From an uncultured Akkermansia sp. (GTDB lineage: Bacteria; Verrucomicrobiota; Verrucomicrobiia; Verrucomicrobiales; Akkermansiaceae): a DNA stretch of 38,398 bases. The stretch lies in NCBI GenBank assembly GCA_947631275.1, contig CANRKR010000017.1:1-38398 (forward strand), in the 5' to 3' direction. The notes under the pieces are model-generated. The model saw nothing but the letters and a program-made list of their open reading frames with translations. It was not told the origin of the DNA and did not search any database. Shown here piece by piece: positions 31,385-38,398 of this stretch. Every line of letters starts with the position of its first letter. The stretch's first letter is position 1. A program made the position numbers and the translations under genes.

Positions 31385-31413
31385 ATTCTAGCCCCTGCGG
31401 TATGGGCTTGCAA
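31385..31413 (-). promoter_or_regulatory. Predicted promoter of the putA-like gene
   Basis: On the minus strand TTGCAA (31413-31408), 17-bp spacer, TAGAAT (31390-31385), 8 nt before ATG 31376, again giving a very short leader. It is back to back with the nfeD promoter, which suggests shared control. Confidence 0.5.
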
Positions 31414-31427
31414 GTGCAAAATTCTCG

Positions 31428-31457
31428 TTGACTCCACCTCTTCCACTGTGGTAGAAT
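31428..31457 (+). promoter_or_regulatory. Predicted promoter of the nfeD-flotillin pair
   Basis: TTGACT (31428-31433), 18-bp spacer, TAGAAT (31452-31457), 19 nt before ATG 31477. The leader of about 13 nt has no Shine-Dalgarno sequence. Confidence 0.65.
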
Positions 31458-31476
31458 TTTCTCCGTTCCAATCTCT

Positions 31477-32100
31477 ATGGACACCGTCACTTCCATCCTC
31501 GGTCGAATCACGGATCTGCTGCGCGCGGCTCAGTTGATGCCGGACTTCGTATCGGCACGCGGTGTCTTTTGCGCTATTGCGTGGTTTGCCACGATTCTCT
31601 CTCTCATCAGCCTCGTCCTCGCCCTCTTTGCAGATTTCGGAGGCGACGGGGATGCGGATCTGCCGGGAGGCGCGGCGGATGGGGGAACCGGTTCCATCTC
31701 CGTGCGTGCAGTGATCGCCTTCCTCCTCGGCCTTGGCTGGGGTGGCTTTGTAGCGACGCAGTGGGGACTCTCCGTTTTCCCTGCCCTGTGTGCAGGCATT
31801 CTTCTCGGTCTGGTGCTTTTCATCGCCGTAGCGGTTCTCATGCGCCTCATTTACAGCATGAAATCAGACGGCACCCTGAAGTACTCCGACCTCGTCGATC
31901 GGCGCGGTACGGTGTACGTGACAATTCCCCCGCATGGCGAACCGGGCGGTCAGGTGCAGGTAGCCCACCCGGCACAGCTTGTCACCATGTCCGCTGTTCA
32001 GTACGGGAATTCCCCTTTGCCTGCGCAATCCTCCATCATCGTTGTCGAAGCTACCCCGCAGCGACTCGTTGTTCGCCCCGCGGATTCTCCTCCATCCTGA
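31477..32100 (+). CDS. NfeD/YuaF-like membrane protein
   Basis: The 207-residue protein has an N-terminal hydrophobic segment (about 28-52), a Gly/Asp-rich loop, two further membrane helices (about 75-120), and a C-terminal OB-fold-like domain (about 128-190). The last carries DLVDRRGTVYVTIPPHGEPG and strands to VVEATPQRLVV. This is the short NfeD1b/YuaF type, which is encoded next to flotillins and is thought to assist membrane-domain formation. Here the flotillin gene follows 28 nt downstream. Confidence 0.8.
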   Translation: MDTVTSILGRITDLLRAAQLMPDFVSARGVFCAIAWFATILSLISLVLALFADFGGDGDADLPGGAADGGTGSISVRAVIAFLLGLGWGGFVATQWGLSVFPALCAGILLGLVLFIAVAVLMRLIYSMKSDGTLKYSDLVDRRGTVYVTIPPHGEPGGQVQVAHPAQLVTMSAVQYGNSPLPAQSSIIVVEATPQRLVVRPADSPPS

Positions 32101-32128
32101 TTCCACCACACCAATCTCCTTTGTCTCC

Positions 32129-33658
32129 ATGAACATTTTCTTTCCCCTTGCCCAAGTGACCGTGGAAGTCGGCGAATCTTCCTCCGCCATCATCGCTATC
32201 ATCGCCATTATTCTTTTCCTCCTCGGTACCGTGGCGCTGCTCTTCAGTCGCTACAAAATGTGTCCGTCGGACAAAATCCTCATCGTCTATGGCAACGTAG
32301 GCGTGGGACGCTCAGCCAAGTGCATCCACGGTGGCGCTACCTTTGTGATGCCCATCATCCAGAGTTGCGCTTTCATGGATCTCAATCCCATCAACATCGA
32401 TGTCCCTCTGAAAGGAGCCCTCTCCAGCCAGAACATTCGCGTGGACGTTCCCTCTTCTTTCATCGTAGGTATCAGCACTCAGCCGGAGATCATGCAAAAC
32501 GCTGCCAGTCGGCTGCTCGGACGCTCCCGCGAGGATATCCGCGATCTTGCTTCGGAAATTATCATGGGGCAGATGCGCGTGGTCATCGCCTCCCTCACGA
32601 TTGAAGAAATCAATGCCGACCGCGAAAAGCTCATCAAAGGCATCACCGGTGGTGTGGATGTAGAGCTGCACAAAGTCGGTCTCTATCTCATCAACGCCAA
32701 TATCACGGATATTCGTGACGCCTCCGGTTATATTGCCGCGCTGGGTCAGGAAGCTGCCGCCCGCGCCATCAACGATGCCATGATCAAGGTGGCGGAGGAG
32801 ACCCGCCGCGGAGAAATCGGCAAGGCAGAAGCACTGCGCGACCAGACGATTCAGGTTGCCCTCGCCAATGCTGCCGCCGTGGAGGGCAACAACGAAGCCG
32901 AAATGAAGGTGGCGGATTCAAATGCTAAATTAAAAGTGCGCCAGGCGGAAGCGCGCCGCATCGCCCTCGTCGCCGAGCGTGAGCAAGCCGCCAAAGCGGA
33001 AGAAGCCGGCTACATTGCCAACCGCGAAGCGGAGATGAAACGCGCCGAACTCGAGCGTGCTACCCAGACGGCGAATGAGATTGTCTCCGCTGAGATCCTC
33101 AAGCGCAAACAGGAGATTGCCGCCGAGGCGGCTGCCGCCGTCCGAGTCAAAGAGGAGCAAGGTAAAGCAGATGCCCTCGTGATTGCCAAGGAGGCCGAGG
33201 GTAACGCCGCGATCAAGCTCGCCAAAGGTGAAGCAGATGCTCTTCTTCTCAAAAAGAAGGCGGAAGGTGAGGGTTTGCAGATGGTCGGCCAGGGTCAGGC
33301 TGCCGCTATCCAGGCTGCTCTGGAAGCCAAGGCCAGTGGCTTCCGCCGTATCGTGGAAGCCGCGGGTGATGCCCAGGCAGCCTCCGGTCTGCTTGTCACG
33401 GAACAACTCCCCAGGATCGTCGAGACCCAGGCCTCTGCTGTTCGCGGGCTTTCCTTCGACAAAGTGGTTGTCATGGGCGGCGGCGATTCCCAATCCGGTT
33501 CCATCGGCAACTTTGTGCAAAATCTTGTGACGCACACTCTGCCGCTGCATGAACTCGCCTCAGCCGTCGGTCTCGAACTCCCTACCTACCTCGGCAAAAA
33601 GGCTCCCGATAAATCCGCCCCCGATACACCGAAATCCTCCCCCTCCGGGAAGGCTTGA
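32129..33658 (+). CDS. floT: Flotillin-like SPFH-domain protein
   Basis: ATG 32129 gives 509 residues. A membrane anchor (about 18-42) is followed by the SPFH domain (YKMCPSDKILIVYGNVG to about residue 185). An Ala/Glu-rich coiled coil (about 190-420) with repeated EA/KAEAE pattern comes next, and a C-terminal VVVMGGGDSQSGSIGNFVQN segment resembles the flotillin end. A Pro/Lys/Ser tail terminates it. Flotillins scaffold functional membrane microdomains and influence secretion and fluidity. The frame open to 31979 is upstream sequence within nfeD and is not used. Confidence 0.9.
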   Translation: MNIFFPLAQVTVEVGESSSAIIAIIAIILFLLGTVALLFSRYKMCPSDKILIVYGNVGVGRSAKCIHGGATFVMPIIQSCAFMDLNPINIDVPLKGALSSQNIRVDVPSSFIVGISTQPEIMQNAASRLLGRSREDIRDLASEIIMGQMRVVIASLTIEEINADREKLIKGITGGVDVELHKVGLYLINANITDIRDASGYIAALGQEAAARAINDAMIKVAEETRRGEIGKAEALRDQTIQVALANAAAVEGNNEAEMKVADSNAKLKVRQAEARRIALVAEREQAAKAEEAGYIANREAEMKRAELERATQTANEIVSAEILKRKQEIAAEAAAAVRVKEEQGKADALVIAKEAEGNAAIKLAKGEADALLLKKKAEGEGLQMVGQGQAAAIQAALEAKASGFRRIVEAAGDAQAASGLLVTEQLPRIVETQASAVRGLSFDKVVVMGGGDSQSGSIGNFVQNLVTHTLPLHELASAVGLELPTYLGKKAPDKSAPDTPKSSPSGKA

Positions 33659-33672
33659 AGGAAGCAACCGCG

Positions 33673-34605
33673 TTAATTTGTGGACTCTTCTTCGTCGTCC
33701 TCAAACGAAATAGATTTGCACCAGCCGTCGCGCGGCGTATACGTGTTGGGGAAGATGGCTCTCGCAATATCACGGTACGCTTTGGGATTCGGCATGGACG
33801 GGCTGTAGTGGGTAAGCCAGAGTTCGCGTACCCCACCCGCATCGCGAGCAATCTGGGCCGCCTCCGCAAAGAGAAGATGCTGGTTTTCACGACCGGAAGG
33901 GAGCATTTCTGCATTCCCGTACATGCCCTCGCAGATGAAGAGGTCGGATCCTGATGCGGCCGGTGCGATGCCCGGCGTCGGACGCGTATCCGTGCAGTAC
34001 GTCACCTTGATACCGCGCCGCGGTGCGCCCAGCACCATGTCCGGCGTGTAAACTTTGCCCTCCACTTCGACGGTTTCACCGCGTTGCAGGGGTTTCCAGT
34101 ACGTCAGGGGAATCCCCGCCGCCCTGGCACGTTCCGGATCAAATTTCCCGCCGCGCGGAAGAATGAAGCTGTAGCCGTAGCATGTCACACGGTGCCGCAA
34201 TGGGAACGTGCGGATGTCGATGTCCAGGAAATACATCGTCTCCTCATCTGTCTCCAACTCGGAAACACGCACGTCGAAAGGCAGATTTTTTGCAATGCAG
34301 CGCAGGGATTTCACCACCCGCTCTGTGCCGACAGGTCCCACGATGGAGAGAGGTTCTTCCCTCCCGGCATTCGCCATGCTCAACAGCAGCCCCGGCAGCC
34401 CGCTCACATGGTCTGCGTGCAGGTGCGTAAGCAGCAATTTGTCCACCGGTTTGAGGCTCACTCCGGCCCTGGCTGCCGCCACCTGAGTGCCCTCCCCGCA
34501 ATCGATCAGCACGGAGTGTCCCTTGTAACGCACCATCAGCGAGGTGAGCCATCGATTCACGAGCGGCTGGGTGCCTCCCGTCCCCAGTAAACATACGTCG
34601 AGCAC
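33673..34605 (-). CDS. rnz: Ribonuclease Z
   Basis: The 310-residue metallo-beta-lactamase protein opens with LLGTGGTQP and has the zinc motif THLHADHVSG (His61, His63, Asp65, His66). Distal ligands are in YCTDTRP and LTHYSP. These and the overall length match the short RNase Z that cuts the 3' trailer of tRNA precursors. The start is a GTG at 34605. A TTGACA at 34640-34635 lies at the right distance for a -35, but the matching -10 (GACACT) is weak. An IS30-end remnant lies just upstream. Confidence 0.9.
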   Translation of the reverse strand: MLDVCLLGTGGTQPLVNRWLTSLMVRYKGHSVLIDCGEGTQVAAARAGVSLKPVDKLLLTHLHADHVSGLPGLLLSMANAGREEPLSIVGPVGTERVVKSLRCIAKNLPFDVRVSELETDEETMYFLDIDIRTFPLRHRVTCYGYSFILPRGGKFDPERARAAGIPLTYWKPLQRGETVEVEGKVYTPDMVLGAPRRGIKVTYCTDTRPTPGIAPAASGSDLFICEGMYGNAEMLPSGRENQHLLFAEAAQIARDAGGVRELWLTHYSPSMPNPKAYRDIARAIFPNTYTPRDGWCKSISFEDDEEESTN

Positions 34606-34667
34606 GTGAGCAGTGTCTCATATCACCCCCGCAGTGTCAATCAATATGTAAAATCTGCAAGGGAACA

Positions 34668-34709
34668 GTGGCTCGCAGGATTAAATGCAACGCGGAACGA
34701 GGCACAAAA
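34668..34709 (+). repeat. Solo IS30-type terminal repeat between rnz and hrpA
   Basis: ATTAAATGCAAC (34680-34691) and AGGCACAAAA (34700-34709) are exact matches to blocks in the IS30 left end at 26415-26426 and 26434-26443, with the spacing changed by one base. No transposase sequence is attached, and the sequence directly abuts hrpA's 3' end region. It is a relic of the same element family. Confidence 0.6.
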
Positions 34710-34729
34710 TCACACGCCACCGGGCACGT

Positions 34730-37700
34730 TTATTCGACGGCACAACCCGGCGGAACAAATTCCTGCAACTTGCGCTGCGAGACACGTCCCTTACGAGCAA
34801 GAGTGGGAGCGAAGAGTGATATCCTGTACTCTTCCGCCAGCATGCCGTAGGTTTGCCAAATATACTCCCCGGCGTGCCGCTCATACTGCTCGTAAAATCC
34901 GAGCGCCACAGCCCGCTCCCACGCATCGATGCGCGATAAATCATCGACCGGCGCACGGTGTGAGAGGCGTTCCAGTCGTTCACAGATGCCACGGGCGAAG
35001 CGCGAAAGATCCGACAGAGCGCCAGGTCCTGATTCCGTTAAGAACCCTCGTCGAGTGAGCCAGCCCCACTGCCGTGCAAGATCGGAAGCGATACGTTCGG
35101 TAGCCTCGTGGTGGGAGGCAGTGAGACAAAATTCATCGATGGCTCTCTGCGCTGCTGCGAGCTGTTCCCAGAGACGGGAGATGGGGCCTGCAAGAGTGTC
35201 GTATGCCTGTTCTCGCACGCGCAGGCAGGCTGTCTCAAAATCCTCCCGAGTGCGAGGGAGAGGCACCAGAGAAACATCTGCGGCCGCAGCAATACTCTGC
35301 TCCGCATTCTCGCGCGGGTTCATGCCGATGCCCGCAAAGGCTGCCATTCCACCCGGGATTGGCATCCGCTTACGCAGTGAGTTCAAAAAGTCCGCGCAGC
35401 GGATCATCACCAGGCGACGCACCCCCGCGCGGTGCACCATCCCCGCCTGCTCTTCCGTAGCGCACAACTGCACGCGCACCCGGTTGCCTTCATCGGCCAA
35501 CGCGGGGTAACCGATTCCGTTCCCGACGGGCAGGGTAATCGGCAGTTCGCCGCAGTCCCAGTGCGTCATCGGCGTTGAAACGATACTGCGGGCAGCCTGT
35601 TTCCGGAAACGCCGCTCGCGGTAGGAGGTAAGTCGCTCCCTCAATTCCGCGGCAGACGTCCCAAGCGCGAGTTCCTCCCCTTCGTCATCGCACACCCATA
35701 TTTTGGTGACGAATTCCGGCGGCATACGGCAGGCATCAAACTCCGACGGGTGAAAAATCTTCCCCGTCTTTTCCCTCACAAACTGTGCCAACGCCGCATT
35801 CAGCTCCATGTTCCTCTCTCTCCCGTCCCACGCTTCCATGAACTCCCTCGCGCTCTCCGCCAGCGGCATGAGTTTCTGTCTGTCCGCCTTCGGCAGCGAG
35901 CGCAGCAGCATGAGCACGCGCTGCTCCAGATGCGCCGGCACGCCCCAGCTCGGCAGCCAGTCGGGAAAATCGTCAAGCTGGTCGATGTGCACGCCGATGG
36001 TGACGCCATCTTCTGCCTCCCCCGGCGCATGCAGGTAGTAGACGGGGTAATCGCCGGCAGCGCAATGCAACTCATCCGGATACAATTCCTCCGGCGCGTC
36101 GTCCTCTCCGGGGTATATGCACTCCTCGTAGGGAATATCCAGCACGTGGGGATCTGTCCCCTTCATCATCCACAATCGCAGGTCTTTTTCGCAGGTGCAA
36201 TCCTTCGGAATTCGTTCGTCAAAAAAGTGATAGATAGCATCATCACAGCGGATATGATCGCGGCGCCTCAGTTTATTTTCCACCGTGCTCACCCGCTCCA
36301 TCATCTCCTCAAGATGCTCCAGAAAGGGATAGCTGCGCTGCATTTTGCGCGGCAGGATCCCATCGCGAATCATGATGGCGCGAGCTTCGGCAGGATGGGA
36401 TGCAGCGTAGCTGATGCGCCGCCCGTCCACGATGGTGAGCCCACCGCACACCACGCGCTCCCGCGCATAGACCACTCCCGCCGGGGCATCCCACTCCGGA
36501 GCATAGGCGTGGCGCGTGCACAGTTGAGGAGCCACCTGTTCCACCCACGCGGGATCCAACACGGCAGCACGACGCAACCACAGGCGCGACGTTTCTGCAA
36601 GATCACTGCCGAACACCCAGGGCGCACGGTTCTTCCGCCGAAAGAGTCCGGACCCGGGAAAGATGGAAAAACTACGCCCGGCGGTGCCACGGTAAATTTT
36701 GTCCTCCCTGTTCCAACAGCCGATCTGCAACGGGGCTCCCGCCAGCACCGCCCGGTGGATGCGCTCCGGGGTGGCTTGTTCTTCCGGCGGCGGCAGGACA
36801 GGGACCCGCCAGCGCAGAGCCAACGCGAGGGAAGCTCGCAGATCCTGCTCCAGATTGTGCCACTCCACCATGCGCGCAAAGGAGAGGAAGTGCGCGCTGC
36901 ACCACTTACGCAGAGCATTGCGCCGCAATTTCCGCCCATCTCGGTATTCTTCCATCGCTCGCCACATCTGCAGCAGCGAAAGAAAATCGCTCTCCTCGTG
37001 ACGCCAGGCGGCGTGTGCTCTGTCGGCCTCCTCCGCATGATCCACCGGTCTCTCCCGCGGATCCTGGATGCTCATCCCGGCCACCAGCACCAGCGCCTCT
37101 GCCGCGGCTTTCTCCTTCTGCGATTCCAACAAAATACGCCCCAAACGCGGATCCAGTGGCAACCTGGCTAATTTTCGTCCGACGAACGTGAGACGCTTCA
37201 CGTGGTCAATCGCCCCGATTTCACGCAAAGTTCTGTAGCCTTCGTGGATAAGGCGCTCGCCGGGCGGGTCCGGCAGGGGAAACTTGCCGAGCGGGGGGAG
37301 GCGCAAATCTGCCATGCGAAGGATCACTCCCGCCAGCGCGCTGCGCCTTATCTCGGGATCCGTATACGCCTCCCGCGCATTGAAATCTTCCTCGCTGTAC
37401 AGGCGAATGCAAACACCCTCCGCCACGCGTCCGCAACGCCCCGCCCTCTGCCGCGCCGACGCCCTGGAAATTTCCTCCACCTGCAGACTCTGAATCTGCC
37501 GCCCCGGCAAATAGCGGGAGACGCGCGCCAGCCCGCTGTCGATAACGTACATGATGCCCGGTATCGTCAGAGAGGTCTCAGCCACGTTTGTGGCGAGTAC
37601 GATACGGCGTCTGCCGGGGGCGGGATGAAAGATATGCTGCTGATCCGCAAGACTCAGCCGCGCAAACAACGGCAGGATATCCGTGCGCGGTAGCTCGAGC

Positions 37701-38398
37701 TGCTCCAGGGTGTCCGTGCAATCGCGAATCTCCCGTTCGCCGGGCAGGAACACCAGCACATCCCCGCCGCCATCATACTGCGTCACCCACTCAACCGCCC
37801 GCGCCACATGGGACGTCAGTTCCTCCTGGTCATTTACCGGCGGCATGTAATGCAACTCCACCGGATACGTCCTCCCCTGCACCTCGATGACCGGCGCGCC
37901 ATCAAAAAAATCCGAGAATGCCGCCGCATTCATCGTGGCAGAAGAGATAATGACCCGCAGATCACGCCGCCGCTCCAGGAGCAGTTTCAGGTACCCAAGC
38001 AGGAAATCAATATTCAGACTCCGCTCGTGCGCTTCGTCCAGAATGATGGTGTGGTACGCCAGCAGATCGGGATCCTGCTGTGTCTCGGCCAGCAAAATCC
38101 CATCCGTCATAAGCTTGATGCGCGTGTCCTCCCCCGTGCGGTCGTCGAAACGCACATGGTGCCCCACCATTCCTGCGCCCTCCGCCCCCAACTCCTCCGC
38201 AATCCGTCGCGCCACAGCCACGGCCGCCAACCGCCGCGGTTGCGTGCAGCCTACCATCCCTGCCCGCTCCCCTGCGGCCATGAGAGCCATCTTCGGCAGC
38301 TGCGTGGTCTTCCCGCTCCCTGTCTCACCCACCACCACAACTACCTGATGCTCCCGCAGCGCCGCCACGATTTCTCGCCGCCGCTCACTGACGGGTAA
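34730..38398 (-). CDS. hrpA: ATP-dependent RNA helicase HrpA (5' end outside window)
   Basis: The frame runs from the right edge to TAA 34730, giving 1222 visible residues. It opens mid-protein (LPVSERRREIVAALREHQ), as HrpA does just before its helicase core. Motifs are Walker A GETGSGKTTQ, DEAH (ILDEAHERS), SAT, and QRAGRCGR. A helicase-associated and OB-like region follows, then a long C-terminal DUF3418-like part typical of HrpA. The E. coli protein is about 1300 residues, so probably fewer than 100 residues are cut off. HrpA resolves stalled ribosomes in other bacteria. The GTG at 38368 is internal. Confidence 0.93.
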   Translation of the reverse strand, partial: LPVSERRREIVAALREHQVVVVVGETGSGKTTQLPKMALMAAGERAGMVGCTQPRRLAAVAVARRIAEELGAEGAGMVGHHVRFDDRTGEDTRIKLMTDGILLAETQQDPDLLAYHTIILDEAHERSLNIDFLLGYLKLLLERRRDLRVIISSATMNAAAFSDFFDGAPVIEVQGRTYPVELHYMPPVNDQEELTSHVARAVEWVTQYDGGGDVLVFLPGEREIRDCTDTLEQLELPRTDILPLFARLSLADQQHIFHPAPGRRRIVLATNVAETSLTIPGIMYVIDSGLARVSRYLPGRQIQSLQVEEISRASARQRAGRCGRVAEGVCIRLYSEEDFNAREAYTDPEIRRSALAGVILRMADLRLPPLGKFPLPDPPGERLIHEGYRTLREIGAIDHVKRLTFVGRKLARLPLDPRLGRILLESQKEKAAAEALVLVAGMSIQDPRERPVDHAEEADRAHAAWRHEESDFLSLLQMWRAMEEYRDGRKLRRNALRKWCSAHFLSFARMVEWHNLEQDLRASLALALRWRVPVLPPPEEQATPERIHRAVLAGAPLQIGCWNREDKIYRGTAGRSFSIFPGSGLFRRKNRAPWVFGSDLAETSRLWLRRAAVLDPAWVEQVAPQLCTRHAYAPEWDAPAGVVYARERVVCGGLTIVDGRRISYAASHPAEARAIMIRDGILPRKMQRSYPFLEHLEEMMERVSTVENKLRRRDHIRCDDAIYHFFDERIPKDCTCEKDLRLWMMKGTDPHVLDIPYEECIYPGEDDAPEELYPDELHCAAGDYPVYYLHAPGEAEDGVTIGVHIDQLDDFPDWLPSWGVPAHLEQRVLMLLRSLPKADRQKLMPLAESAREFMEAWDGRERNMELNAALAQFVREKTGKIFHPSEFDACRMPPEFVTKIWVCDDEGEELALGTSAAELRERLTSYRERRFRKQAARSIVSTPMTHWDCGELPITLPVGNGIGYPALADEGNRVRVQLCATEEQAGMVHRAGVRRLVMIRCADFLNSLRKRMPIPGGMAAFAGIGMNPRENAEQSIAAAADVSLVPLPRTREDFETACLRVREQAYDTLAGPISRLWEQLAAAQRAIDEFCLTASHHEATERIASDLARQWGWLTRRGFLTESGPGALSDLSRFARGICERLERLSHRAPVDDLSRIDAWERAVALGFYEQYERHAGEYIWQTYGMLAEEYRISLFAPTLARKGRVSQRKLQEFVPPGCAVE

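Noticed and set aside
34606..34640. Leaderless promoter for rnz
   Set aside because: TTGACA is well placed, but the hexamer at 17 bp (GACACT) matches -10 poorly, so it is not counted among the leaderless examples.
1..38398. New multi-gene defence island
   Set aside because: No nuclease-helicase, retron, CBASS or toxin-antitoxin arrangement is present. The only nuclease-like hit is a doubtful fragment at 27474-27764.

Overview
The window is about 38 kb of gene-dense bacterial chromosome of moderate GC content. It most likely comes from a Verrucomicrobiota member, perhaps Akkermansia-like. This is inferred from a fused SecD-SecF, a long type-B PutA-like protein without a DNA-binding domain, a secreted sulfatase, an IS30 element and a DUF6567-type lipoprotein. 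No rRNA or tRNA gene was seen, so the placement is provisional.

Layout. 1-1212: end of an unidentified CDS, a small DUF6567-like lipoprotein, a hairpin and a sparse stretch. 1213-4783 (minus): apparent operon of lipoprotein, RlmD-type rRNA methyltransferase, DtxR/MntR-type regulator, rhomboid protease and HAD-IB phosphatase. 4872-5891 (plus): RidA and a stand-alone CoaC flavoprotein, convergent with a secreted sulfatase (5888-8179). 8291-10659 (plus): a YlbF-like protein with a Cys-rich tail and an EptA-like phosphoethanolamine transferase. 10666-14305 (minus): Prc/Tsp protease, RadC and a TatD-like hydrolase. 14583-18353 (plus): SecDF, a membrane-anchored CbiX-like protein and a YggU/DUF167 protein. 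18430-21075 (minus): an FHA protein with a long disordered tail and a secreted unknown. 21284-25072 (plus): a processive GT2 glycosyltransferase, an L,D-transpeptidase lipoprotein and an RseP site-2 protease, followed by convergent RlpA and FabG. 26403-27878: accessory stretch with two back-to-back IS30 remnants, a TM2 protein and a possible nuclease-toxin fragment. 27879-38398: a degenerate PutA-like giant, an NfeD-flotillin pair, RNase Z and the HrpA helicase, cut by the window end.

The common theme is envelope biogenesis and quality control: secretion, regulated proteolysis, peptidoglycan cross-linking, surface-polymer synthesis, head-group modification and membrane microdomains.

The three strongest hunt results are as follows. 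(1) The PutA homologue has lost the key residues of both catalytic domains and looks like a pseudoenzyme. (2) Several genes have a TTGnnn / 16-17 bp / TAGnnT-like promoter ending only 6-10 nt before the start codon, which predicts leaderless or near-leaderless mRNAs. (3) A CbiX-like protein downstream of secDF keeps two predicted metal-ligand His residues but has Gln in place of the Glu and is anchored to the membrane. No clear new multi-gene defence system was found.
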